Positions 4,658-11,958 of a stretch of 11,999 bases of DNA are shown piece after piece; position 1 is the first letter of the stretch, and the number at the start of each line of letters is the position of its first letter. This stretch comes from Anaerolineales bacterium. Its GTDB lineage: Bacteria > Chloroflexota > Anaerolineae > Anaerolineales > JABWBV01. Below the pieces are notes generated by a model. It was not told the origin of the DNA and did not search any database. It saw nothing but the letters and a program-made list of their open reading frames with translations. The stretch covers positions 1 to 11,999 of the forward strand of contig JALUWE010000241.1 in assembly GCA_027019845.1 (NCBI GenBank). The letters run 5' to 3'. Made by a program: the position numbers and the translations under genes.

Positions 4658-5965
4658 ATGAACAAAAAAGTGTCCACCACCGCCATCCTGACCGGGATCA
4701 TCCTGATCCTGGCCGCCGCGCTGGTGATGGTATTGGCCTACCTGGGCAACCAGCGACCGGCTGCCCGCGGCATCGAACCGCTGGTCACCATCGCCCCCAT
4801 GGAACCGGACTCCAGCAAGTGGGGGCTGAACTTCCCCAACCAGTTCGACACCCTCATGCTGACCGAATCCAACAACACCCGCACCAACTACGGCGGCTCC
4901 GAGCCGTACTCCAAACTGGAGGCCAACCCCCGGCTGGTGCGCCTGTTCGCAGGATACGGCTTCAGCAAAGATTACAACGAGGAGCGCGGGCACGCCAACA
5001 GCCTGACCGACGTGCGCGAAACCTTACGCGTCAGCGAGAAAACCCCCGGCACCTGCTACTCCTGCAAAGCCGCCACCAACCCCAAACTGTGGAACGAGAT
5101 GGGCATGGAAGCCTTCGACGCCACCCCGTTCATGGAACTGGGCAAACGCATCGACGACCCCATCGGCTGCGCCAACTGCCACGAGGCCGGCACCATGCGC
5201 CTGATCGTCACCAACCCCGCGCTGGACAACGCCCTCAAAGCGCAAGGCATCAACTGGGAAGACCTCTCCCGCCAGGAAATGCGCACCGTGGTTTGCGCCA
5301 ACTGCCATGTCGAATACTACTTCGCCGGGGAGAACAAACTGCTGGTCTTCCCCTGGTCGGGCGGCACCACAGTAGACGCCATCTCCGACTACTACGCGGA
5401 ACTGGACTTCAAAGACTGGCAGCACGCCGAATCCGGCGCGCCGATGATCAAAATCCAGCACCCGGAATACGAATTCTACACCGCCGGCAGCACACACTAC
5501 AACGCAGGGGTAGCCTGCGCAGACTGCCACATGCCCTACACACGAGACGGCGCGGCCAAATTCTCCACCCACGACGTCAAAAGCCCGCTGCTCAACCCCG
5601 AACAATCTTGCGGCGCGTGCCACACCGACGTGGACTACGCGGTCACGCGCGTCAAAATCATCCAGGACACAGTAGCCAACACCATGCAGACCACCGAGGA
5701 AGCCCTGATCGCGGCCATCGACGCCATCGTGGCCGCGGCAGACACACCCGGTGTAGACGAAACCCTGCTGGCCGAAGCGCGGCGGCTGCACCGCGAAGCC
5801 CAATTACGCTGGGACTTCATCGCCGCGGAGAACAGCATGGGTTTCCACAACCCCGAAGAGGCCCTGCGCATCCTGGCCGACGCCATCGACCTGGCCTACC
5901 AGGCCCAACTCAAAGCCGCCGAGGCAGCAGGCAGCGTGTTGAGCGTAGAAACCAGCAGCCAATAG
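4658..5965 (+). CDS. nrfA: Pentaheme ammonifying nitrite reductase NrfA
   Basis: Cytochrome c nitrite reductase of 435 residues: nitrite + 6 e- to ammonium (DNRA). Heme 1, the catalytic heme, has the diagnostic CXXCK motif (CYSCK, 133-137). The other four are CANCH (171-175), CANCH (213-217), CADCH (287-291) and CGACH (318-322). Active-site residues by motif are Arg110 (RGHANS), Tyr220 (CHVEYYF) and His268. Calcium-site residues are Glu219, Tyr220, Lys265 and Gln267 (KIQH). Residues 8-29 are one hydrophobic segment with no clear signal-peptidase site, so the enzyme is probably anchored outside the cell membrane. ATG 4658, with GAGGAG 9 nt upstream, is chosen over an in-frame ATG at 4568 that lies inside nrfH and would put a non-hydrophobic leader before the membrane segment. 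It is coupled to nrfH, and a hairpin follows at 5997-6030. Confidence 0.95.
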   Translation: MNKKVSTTAILTGIILILAAALVMVLAYLGNQRPAARGIEPLVTIAPMEPDSSKWGLNFPNQFDTLMLTESNNTRTNYGGSEPYSKLEANPRLVRLFAGYGFSKDYNEERGHANSLTDVRETLRVSEKTPGTCYSCKAATNPKLWNEMGMEAFDATPFMELGKRIDDPIGCANCHEAGTMRLIVTNPALDNALKAQGINWEDLSRQEMRTVVCANCHVEYYFAGENKLLVFPWSGGTTVDAISDYYAELDFKDWQHAESGAPMIKIQHPEYEFYTAGSTHYNAGVACADCHMPYTRDGAAKFSTHDVKSPLLNPEQSCGACHTDVDYAVTRVKIIQDTVANTMQTTEEALIAAIDAIVAAADTPGVDETLLAEARRLHREAQLRWDFIAAENSMGFHNPEEALRILADAIDLAYQAQLKAAEAAGSVLSVETSSQ

Positions 5966-5996
5966 CCCACCGGCATCCAACACCGCAGCGCGTTAC

Positions 5997-6030
5997 AGAC
6001 CCCAGGGATTCCGGAGCACCCCTGGGGTCT
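5997..6030 (+). terminator. Hairpin after nrfA, probable terminator
   Basis: AGACCCCAGGG (5997-6007) and CCCTGGGGTCT (6020-6030) pair perfectly over 11 bp with a 12-nt loop, 32 bp after the nrfA stop. The following TCGTCC is not U-rich, so termination may be weak or factor-assisted. It is the only strong structure between nrfA and the next gene. Confidence 0.65.
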
Positions 6031-6077
6031 TCGTCCAGGCATAGACATCCGCCTCCAAATCAAGTAAAACCAGGGGG

Positions 6078-7217
6078 ATGGACAGAAAAACGCTCACCAG
6101 CCTGTTGATCCTCGCGGCGATATTCGTGGGGGTCCAACTGAACCGGACCGGGGGGCGCGCCGCCAACCGGGACACGCCCCCCATCGTCCTCCTCCCCGCG
6201 GGCGCCATCCATACCCCAGCCGGGCAGGGGGACGCGCCCCCGGCGTGCGAATTCACCCCCGCGCCGGCTGCTCAAACCCGGCCATCCACCGCGCCCCCCG
6301 CGCTGGCCGCGCCCCGACCGGTCTACACCACCCGCGGCGCGCTGCACATCGCCCAATGGCTGCCCGGCAACCGGCGCCTGCTGCTGGCCCGCGACCTGCC
6401 CGGCACCAACCGCCAGGCCATCGAAACCCTCGACCCCTTCAGCGGCCAGGTCGTGTCCTACGGCGAGCGCAACTACACCAACAGCCCCCCACGCTGGCAT
6501 CCCGGCCAGCAAGCCGCGCTGTACCTGGATTGGGCCTACACAGGCGCAAACGGCCGCGTGGCATACCGCCTCCTCCAAAACACACAAACCCTGATCGAAA
6601 ACCTGCCCTCCCCCGCGTTCGCCCTCACCAATCGGGGAGAGCTGCTTCTCGCCGCCCCCCAAAACCCCGGCGACCGCCTCGCACCCCGCCCGTACAGCGA
6701 CCAACTTCTCCACTACGGCTCTGGAGAGGCCCTCCTGACCGAGAAGAAGGCCGCCTGCCGCCTGGAGGTCTCCCCACAGCCCGAACGCGGGCAGCCGGAC
6801 GGCGTGCTCGACGCCCGCTGGAGTCCCGCTGGCCGTTTCCTGGCACTGATCACCAGCCGCTCCGCGGGCAGCGGGATAGTGCTGGCCTCCGAACTCATCG
6901 TGTTCGACCTCCAGGCCGGAACCGTGCGCCGGATTTCCACGCTGCCCGCAATAGTCACCGACATCGCCTGGGGGCCGCAGGGCCGCTGGTTGGCCGTGCT
7001 GGGGGTAGAGCGCCTCAGCGATCAAGGGTATGAACGCGGCGCGCTGTTCCTGGTGGAGGCGGAGAGCGGGGCTGTGATGCGCGCGGGGCCGGGCCTCGCG
7101 CTGGGGGGCGGCGCGTGGGGGATGCAGTTGGCCTGGTCCGGGGATGGGAACACCCTGGCGGTGGGCTGCCCCACCCCCCGCCGGGGCCGGGTCTGCTTGA
7201 TCGAGGTGGGGCCGTGA
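6078..7217 (+). CDS. Exported beta-propeller-like (TolB/WD40-type) protein
   Basis: Protein of 379 residues with an N-terminal hydrophobic segment (about 6-20; signal peptide or anchor), then a Pro/Ala-rich linker to about residue 80. The rest is a repeat-built beta domain. Three late blades show the WxPxGxxLA pattern: DARWSPAGRFLALI (245-258), DIAWGPQGRWLAVLG (295-309) and QLAWSGDGNTLAVG (350-363). Earlier blades are more diverged (WLPGNRRLLLAR, RWHPGQQAALYLDW). No catalytic motif is seen, and a binding or scaffolding role outside the cell is the likely reading (inference). AGGGGG abuts the ATG directly, so the ribosome-binding geometry is poor. The stop codon overlaps the next gene's GTG start, making a two-gene operon with the SpoIID-domain protein. 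Confidence 0.72.
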   Translation: MDRKTLTSLLILAAIFVGVQLNRTGGRAANRDTPPIVLLPAGAIHTPAGQGDAPPACEFTPAPAAQTRPSTAPPALAAPRPVYTTRGALHIAQWLPGNRRLLLARDLPGTNRQAIETLDPFSGQVVSYGERNYTNSPPRWHPGQQAALYLDWAYTGANGRVAYRLLQNTQTLIENLPSPAFALTNRGELLLAAPQNPGDRLAPRPYSDQLLHYGSGEALLTEKKAACRLEVSPQPERGQPDGVLDARWSPAGRFLALITSRSAGSGIVLASELIVFDLQAGTVRRISTLPAIVTDIAWGPQGRWLAVLGVERLSDQGYERGALFLVEAESGAVMRAGPGLALGGGAWGMQLAWSGDGNTLAVGCPTPRRGRVCLIEVGP

Positions 7218-8641
7218 TCGGGCGCAGGGTCCTGGCCGGGGCCGGCGGCCTGCTGCTGCCCGCGGTGTTGATCTTGCTGTGGTTTGGCATGGCCCGCGGG
7301 CAGGGAGTGGCAGCGCGGCCCGAAGCCCCGCTGCCCGGCGGCGATCCGTTCACCCCGCCGCTGTCGATCACGGTCGAGATGTACCGCCTGACAGCCAGCG
7401 GCGCGCAACGCCTGCCCCTCACCATGTGCTCGGCGGACGACACCGCGTTCGGCTGCACCGCGTTTTGCAGCGAGTCCGGCTACGGCTGCCCCGGCGATGC
7501 GATCTTTCCTTACCCCTACCTGACGGGCACGATCACGGTCGGGGTGGAGACGGATTACCTGCTGGATGTGGTGCCGCGCGAGATGGGGCCGTGGTATGAC
7601 CCGGTTGCGCTGGAAGCCCAGGCCGTGGCCGCGCGCTCGTTTGCCTTTTATTACACCGCCTCTCCGCCCACGCTGCTGCCCTACAACAATTCCGCCAGCT
7701 TCCAGGCCTTCATCCCGCGCACTTTCGAGCGCCAGTTCCCGGAAAACTACCCCAACGACGAGGATTTTCAATGGGACGACCCCTGTGGCGCGCAATACGA
7801 GCAGTTGAACAGCGCTCAGCAACTGGTGTGCGATGCCTTACGCGAGTTCGCGTATCTGTCCTATGGCGACCAGTCCCCGTTACGAGCGCAGTTCTCGGCG
7901 GACGCGTACGGGCAAACCGTGGACGGCTCCACTGCCGGACTGGAGGCGGTGCCAGACCCGATCAGCACGGCCTGCGACGCGGACAACCTCGGCCACGGGC
8001 GCGGCATGAGCCAGGAGGGGGCCAGCCGCTGGGCGCGCGGTAACGAATGTTCGTATCCCGGCGCGCCCGTGGTGGGCGACAACCCCCCAGGAGGTGCGTG
8101 GAGCGTGGCCTGGCAGCGTGACCAGATTCTGGCGCACTACTACACCGGCATACACCTGCGCGGCCCGGACGGGGAACAGCTCACGCCCGATTACCGCTGG
8201 AACCCGCTGGCGGTGGATTGGGGTGTGCCCGGCAACCAGCCGCCGGTTTTCTCCTATCCCCTGAGCATTCCCATCACGATCTGGGTGCAGAACACGGGCA
8301 CCACCACCTGGCTGACCGGCACGGTCGGGATGGTGCAGGTGTGGAAACCGGCCAATCCGACCGGAACGCTGACCGGCACGTTCCGCACGGCCATCACGCT
8401 GACCCGTTGGATGACGCCGGGCGGCTCCGCACAGGTTCCGCTCACGCTAACCACCGGGATGCTGCCCGCACCCGGCGTGTACACGCTGACCATCGATCTG
8501 GCCGTTGCGGATGGCAGCGGGGGATGGCTGTTATTCAGCCAGGCGGAGCCGGCGCGCCCGTGGTTCCCGCTTTCGATGGTCGTGGGGGTGGATGCCGCGC
8601 CGGTCAGGCTGTATTTGCCGCTGGTGGGGCACGACCCGTAA
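7214..8641 (+). CDS. Exported SpoIID/LytB-domain protein with Ig-like C-terminus
   Basis: Protein of 475 residues with a signal segment (about 8-25). The SpoIID/LytB domain is shown by LDVVPREMGPWYDPVALEAQ with AVAARSFAFYYT (about 117-148), FSADAYGQTVDG (227-238) and NLGHGRGMSQEGASRWA (258-274). SpoIID in sporulating Firmicutes is a lytic transglycosylase on stem-peptide-free glycan. The substrate here is unknown. Residues about 348-460 form an Ig-like, NBR1-type domain (VQNTGTTTW, then VYTLTIDLAVADGSGGW). The protein ends in RLYLPLVGHDP, a tail typical of exported Chloroflexota proteins. Cysteines at 72, 81, 85 and 92 form a small cluster, perhaps disulfides. GTG 7214 is chosen: it overlaps the previous stop as GTGA, follows GAGGTGG, and leads straight into the signal peptide. 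An ATG at 7115 would lie within the upstream gene. Confidence 0.82.
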   Translation: MIGRRVLAGAGGLLLPAVLILLWFGMARGQGVAARPEAPLPGGDPFTPPLSITVEMYRLTASGAQRLPLTMCSADDTAFGCTAFCSESGYGCPGDAIFPYPYLTGTITVGVETDYLLDVVPREMGPWYDPVALEAQAVAARSFAFYYTASPPTLLPYNNSASFQAFIPRTFERQFPENYPNDEDFQWDDPCGAQYEQLNSAQQLVCDALREFAYLSYGDQSPLRAQFSADAYGQTVDGSTAGLEAVPDPISTACDADNLGHGRGMSQEGASRWARGNECSYPGAPVVGDNPPGGAWSVAWQRDQILAHYYTGIHLRGPDGEQLTPDYRWNPLAVDWGVPGNQPPVFSYPLSIPITIWVQNTGTTTWLTGTVGMVQVWKPANPTGTLTGTFRTAITLTRWMTPGGSAQVPLTLTTGMLPAPGVYTLTIDLAVADGSGGWLLFSQAEPARPWFPLSMVVGVDAAPVRLYLPLVGHDP

Positions 8642-8649
8642 AAATTGAG

Positions 8650-8655
8650 TATACT
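8650..8655 (+). promoter_or_regulatory. -10 box of the methyltransferase gene (near-leaderless)
   Basis: TATACT (5/6 match) puts the start site near 8662, only about 5 nt before the ATG at 8667, with no ribosome-binding site in between. No good -35 is visible. It fits leaderless or near-leaderless initiation. Confidence 0.45.
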
Positions 8656-8666
8656 ACCCCCATCCG

Positions 8667-9521
8667 ATGACAGACTTCACCCCGGTTGCCGAGGCCTTTT
8701 CCCGCAAGGCCAAAGTGTACGACGCGTTTGGGCAAGATCACCCGAACCTGGCGCGGATGCGCGCCCGCGTGCGCCAGCACCTCATGCGCCTGAGGCCGCC
8801 CCCCGCGCGGCTGCTGGAACTCAACGCCGGCACCGGCGCGGACGCGGTGTACTTCGCCCAACAGGGCTACCGCGTGCTGGCAACCGACATCTCGCCGGGG
8901 ATGGTGGCGGAGATCAGAGCGAAGATCGAGAAGCGAGAATCGAGATTAGAGATTAGAGAATCGAGATTAGAGATTAGAGAATCGGGAATCGGGGATCGGC
9001 TTTCTGTGCAGCAGCTTTCTTTTACCGATCTCGACCGGCTCGATGATGGCCCGTTCGACGTGGTGTTCTCCAACATGGGCGGGCTGAACTGCATTCCCGA
9101 CCTGGCCGCGGTCACCCGGCACCTGCCGGGGTTGCTGGCCCCCGGCGGGGTCGTCACCTTCGTGATCATGCCGCCCATCTGCCCGTGGGAGTGGACCGCG
9201 GTCCTGCGCGGGGATTTTCGCACCGCGTTCCGCCGCCTGAAGCCGGGGGGCGTGCTTGCCAACGTGGAGGGGGTGCGCTTCCGCACCTGGTATTTCACCC
9301 CCCGGCAGGCCAGGCGCGCCTTCGGCCCCGGCTTCCGCACAGCCCGGCTGGAGGCCCTCTCGCTGTTCACCCCGCCTGCGGACCGCAAGCACTTCGCCCA
9401 CCGCTTCCCGCGGCTATACCGCGCCCTGGCCTGGCTCGACGACCGGCTCGCGCCGCGTTTCCCCTTCAATCATTGGGGGGATTTTTTCGTGCTTTCCATG
9501 CGGTTTGAGGGTGTCGAGTGA
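8667..9521 (+). CDS. Class I SAM-dependent methyltransferase with a heptamer-coded insertion
   Basis: Protein of 284 residues with a Rossmann-type methyltransferase core. Motif I is RLLELNAGTGADAVYFA (48-64), the acidic residue after beta2 is Asp74 (VLATDISPGM), and the post-II/motif-IV strand is FDVVFSNMGGLNCI (130-143), followed by LAPGGVVTFVIMPP. The C-terminus is basic and Trp/Phe-rich. The substrate cannot be named; small-molecule or quinone/lipid methylation is possible. Between Asp74 and the next core strand lie about 21 residues (roughly 90-110) of charged repeat, encoded by a 7-bp tandem array. Without them the spacing would match ordinary family members. The insertion keeps the frame. 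The array sits on the helix between beta2 and beta3, a surface position, so the enzyme may still fold (inference). The gene is convergent with the lipoprotein gene, 52 bp away. Confidence 0.85.
   Translation: MTDFTPVAEAFSRKAKVYDAFGQDHPNLARMRARVRQHLMRLRPPPARLLELNAGTGADAVYFAQQGYRVLATDISPGMVAEIRAKIEKRESRLEIRESRLEIRESGIGDRLSVQQLSFTDLDRLDDGPFDVVFSNMGGLNCIPDLAAVTRHLPGLLAPGGVVTFVIMPPICPWEWTAVLRGDFRTAFRRLKPGGVLANVEGVRFRTWYFTPRQARRAFGPGFRTARLEALSLFTPPADRKHFAHRFPRLYRALAWLDDRLAPRFPFNHWGDFFVLSMRFEGVE
8935..8997. repeat. Heptamer array inside the methyltransferase gene (nine units)
   Basis: Nine contiguous 7-bp units: GAGAATC, GAGATTA twice, GAGAATC, GAGATTA twice, GAGAATC, GGGAATC, GGGGATC. Three heptamers make 21 bp, so the array reads as three near-copies of a 7-residue peptide (ESRLEIR type) and keeps frame. 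As in the array at 3521-3590, the right end decays by A-to-G changes. Confidence 0.93.
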
Positions 9522-9573
9522 TAGCCGCAGGGGGCTTGGGAAAATTCGGGGAATTCAATATGGGTTCCGTTGA

Positions 9574-11553
9574 TTACGGCAATAATTCGGTCTCGTACGT
9601 GACATCGATGGAAGAATTGGCGGGATCGTTGAGGTCCAGGTACATGCCTGTCACTACCAGATAGCCGTAATTTCCGCTGCCGGTTTTGTAACACACGACA
9701 TCGTTCGGTGCGATAGCGACTGCTGTGAACGTAGGCCCGCTGTCGATTTCGCTCTGGCAGTAGGTTACACTGGCTTGTAGGCCAATGACCAATTCCGAAC
9801 CCCAAACGCTCAACAGTTGGGCGCCGTCGCCGGTGGTGTAGCTGAAAAGCACATCATCGCCATTTCCGTCGCCCAGATCGAGGCTGTAATTGTTCAACAA
9901 CTGGCCCGACCCCATAGCGAAGGTGGTGCTGGGTTCGACCAGGATTTGTACCGAGGCGCTGACCTGGGTTGGGTTGTCACAGGGGCCGCCGTATGCTGTC
10001 AAGGTGTGTGTCCATGCCTGGTATACATTGTCTGCCGGTGCGTTGTAGGCGATGCTGCCGACAGCATCCACACCGAAGCCGTCGAGCAACACGCCGCAAT
10101 CGGCGTCACTCACATCCCATTGCAAGGTGTACGGATCGCCCGGGGCGAGAGCATCGACAGGGCCAGTGAAGTAATTGATGGTGGGTATGGGGTAGATTTG
10201 GGTTTGGCATTCCTTGACATCCACATAGAAGATCGCGCTGGTGGTGGTCTGCCCTTGTAAGTCGACAACTTCGATGGTTCCTTCCAGCCAGCCGTCGCCG
10301 GTCATCTGGCCGAACAGATCGTTGGCAACCGGGAGATCGGCAGCGTAATCGCCGAGGCCGAGCTGGTACATGGTGGCCGCATAACTGTAGGAGGCGACGA
10401 GCATGTTACCCTGGCCGTAGTCGTAGCGTACGGTGGCCGAACCGATCTGGTCCAGCGGATCGATGGTGGCCTGCACCTGCACAACGGTGGGTTCCCCTGC
10501 GGTACACAGGCCGTAGTACACCGGATTGGGGTTGGCCTGCACGTTACTGATCGAAATCGAGGGTGCGGCGGGAGGCGGGGGCGGTTGGCCGACCGCAGTA
10601 CACGTGTAGATGCGTACCTCTTTCGCGCCCGCGCTAGAGACCACTTTTCCGTTTTTATCCACCAGGTAGACTGTGATGTACACCGAGCCATCACCCCCGT
10701 TCAAAAAGCCGTCGGCTTCTGGGTCCACCTGAATGCTGGCTGTATAGTCCCCGATGCCTTGCTGCCGCGCCATAGGGACGACAAACACCTGATTGCTCCC
10801 GCTGTAAGTGTAATTGATCTCTGCTCTGGCGATCAAATCGATGTCGTTGACGCTTACCATCACTTCGACTGTGGTGGGTTCGTTCCCTGAACACCCGTTG
10901 TAATACACCGGATCGGGGAAGATATCCACATATTGGATGGTCAGGTTGCTGGAGGTCGAAGGCGACAGGGTAGCTATGATGCCCGGGGTTGGCGGAGGAG
11001 GCGTGTCTGCTTGTTGGGGTACAACGCCGGTGGGCGTGCTCTCTGCTACCGAGGCCTGACCTCCGACACACACCTTCACCGTGACGAACGCTACCCCTTC
11101 CAATGGTTCAGTTTGGGTGTTACCGGCGGTATCGATGGCATACACCTGATAGGCCAATGAGCCGTCCTCCCCGCCCAGCACACCTGCTGCTTCCGCGCCC
11201 GCGTTAATCGTGCCGGTGTACTTTCCATTTCCGGCAAACGCAAGCGGGAGTTGGCGCCATTCTCCGCTCGCCTGACCGCCAATGTAGCGATACTGGAGAC
11301 CAATGGCTGCAATCTCTCCTGAATCGTCCACCGCGTCCAGAGAAACGGTAAGGTTGGTGGGGCCGCAGGTTGGTTCGTTGTAGTACACGGTTTGTGCCGA
11401 GAGAGTCAGGTTGCTGATCACCGGCGGGGTGGTGTCCGCGGCCTCTTGCGCCGGCGTATCGGTAGGAGACGCATTCACCGCGCCCAACCCGCACGCGATG
11501 TTCAACAATCCCAACAGCACAACGAAGATAAAAAGATGGCGATTTTTGTTCAT
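9574..11553 (-). CDS. Large lipoprotein with three two-cysteine beta domains
   Basis: Protein of 659 residues. The signal peptide MNKNRHLFIFVVLLGLLNIAC has lipidation Cys21. Three tandem domains of about 105-115 residues share the frame VYY..C..(N/G)EPT near the start, a D(Y) core, a GGDGS/GEDGS loop, and a closing Cys strand: about 50-162 (Cys63/Cys162), 207-318 (Cys221/Cys318) and 337-449 (Cys350/Cys449). Pro/Thr-rich linkers (TPPPPTP, QPPPPPAA) join them. A fourth Ig-like segment (about 457-540, Cys486/Cys525) follows, then a C-terminal beta domain. Paired cysteines suggest one disulfide per domain (inference). The fold looks Ig/fibronectin-like. I do not recognise a named family, and surface binding or adhesion is a guess. 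ATG 11553 is chosen over upstream starts in the same frame because GGAGGA precedes it and the signal peptide begins here. Its leader (11554-11655) is AT-rich, with a TATAAC-like -10 at 11591-11596 but no clear -35. Confidence 0.82.
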   Translation of the reverse strand: MNKNRHLFIFVVLLGLLNIACGLGAVNASPTDTPAQEAADTTPPVISNLTLSAQTVYYNEPTCGPTNLTVSLDAVDDSGEIAAIGLQYRYIGGQASGEWRQLPLAFAGNGKYTGTINAGAEAAGVLGGEDGSLAYQVYAIDTAGNTQTEPLEGVAFVTVKVCVGGQASVAESTPTGVVPQQADTPPPPTPGIIATLSPSTSSNLTIQYVDIFPDPVYYNGCSGNEPTTVEVMVSVNDIDLIARAEINYTYSGSNQVFVVPMARQQGIGDYTASIQVDPEADGFLNGGDGSVYITVYLVDKNGKVVSSAGAKEVRIYTCTAVGQPPPPPAAPSISISNVQANPNPVYYGLCTAGEPTVVQVQATIDPLDQIGSATVRYDYGQGNMLVASYSYAATMYQLGLGDYAADLPVANDLFGQMTGDGWLEGTIEVVDLQGQTTTSAIFYVDVKECQTQIYPIPTINYFTGPVDALAPGDPYTLQWDVSDADCGVLLDGFGVDAVGSIAYNAPADNVYQAWTHTLTAYGGPCDNPTQVSASVQILVEPSTTFAMGSGQLLNNYSLDLGDGNGDDVLFSYTTGDGAQLLSVWGSELVIGLQASVTYCQSEIDSGPTFTAVAIAPNDVVCYKTGSGNYGYLVVTGMYLDLNDPANSSIDVTYETELLP

Positions 11554-11655
11554 GGAATTGATTCCTCCAGACAAACAAAAAATTATTAACGTTATACAGA
11601 GTGTTTTGAGATCCTTTTGAACCCGAAGTTTGTATAATTGCATATCAAAGCCGGA

Positions 11656-11841
11656 TTCTACCGGCACAGGGCGAGATTGATGGCGGGCCAGGTAGGCCAA
11701 CAACTCGAACTGCAAAGGAGAGACCGCCACCGGCTGCCCGTTTACCGCCACGGTCTTCGAGAGCAAACACAGCCTCAGCGCTCCACAAACAAACTGTTCA
11801 GGCGAGCGATCAAGATCCTCTTCCGTCGATACCGCTGCCAT
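11656..11841 (-). pseudogene. Truncated winged-helix regulator remnant (OmpR/AfsR-type DNA-binding domain)
   Basis: From ATG 11841 (GGAG about 9 nt upstream) the frame reads MAAVSTEEDLDRSPEQ, then FVCGALRLCLLSKTVAVNG and QPVAVSPLQFELLAYLARHQ, then SRPVPVE. The middle is the N-terminal half of a trans_reg_C winged helix: the beta-strands, the V-NG turn, and the first helix FELLAYLARH. Similarity stops after PVPVE, where the recognition helix and wing should follow, and the sequence becomes AT-rich leader DNA. By chance no stop intervenes, so the frame runs on into the lipoprotein. This looks like a 3' deletion that removed the regulator's core and joined its promoter and start to the lipoprotein gene. 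A short functional peptide is the alternative. Confidence 0.6.
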
Positions 11842-11907
11842 AAAGAGACTCCAGGACCAGATCAAAAACCAACAACCTGTCAACAACCCCCTGAGAGGAG
11901 CGGTTTC

Positions 11908-11936
11908 ATTGTACTGACGATTTCACCGAATGTCAA
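11908..11936 (-). promoter_or_regulatory. Consensus leftward promoter
   Basis: On the minus strand TTGACA (11931-11936) is followed after exactly 17 bp by TACAAT (11908-11913), a perfect -35 and a 5/6 -10. The start would be near 11901, upstream of the regulator remnant and, through it, of the large lipoprotein gene. Confidence 0.75.
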
Positions 11937-11958
11937 ACCTCCCCCCCTCTGGTACAAT
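11930..11958 (+). promoter_or_regulatory. Rightward promoter at the window edge, sharing its -35 with the leftward one
   Basis: ATGTCA (11930-11935, 4/6), a 17-bp spacer and TACAAT (11953-11958) preceded by TGG, an extended -10. The -35 boxes of the two divergent promoters occupy almost the same bases, so RNA polymerase cannot bind both at once. The gene served would lie beyond the window. After the -10 there is only a C-rich run to the end. Confidence 0.5.

Noticed and set aside
7115..7213. Upstream ATG for the SpoIID-domain protein
   Set aside because: It overlaps 100 bp of the propeller gene and reads Pro/Gly-rich out-of-frame sequence. GTG 7214 gives a GTGA overlap, a ribosome-binding site and an immediate signal peptide.
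11554..11886. 770-residue lipoprotein starting at TTG 11886
   Set aside because: The lipoprotein signal peptide and GGAGGA site begin at 11553. The upstream stretch is a regulator remnant plus AT-rich leader that happens to stay open.
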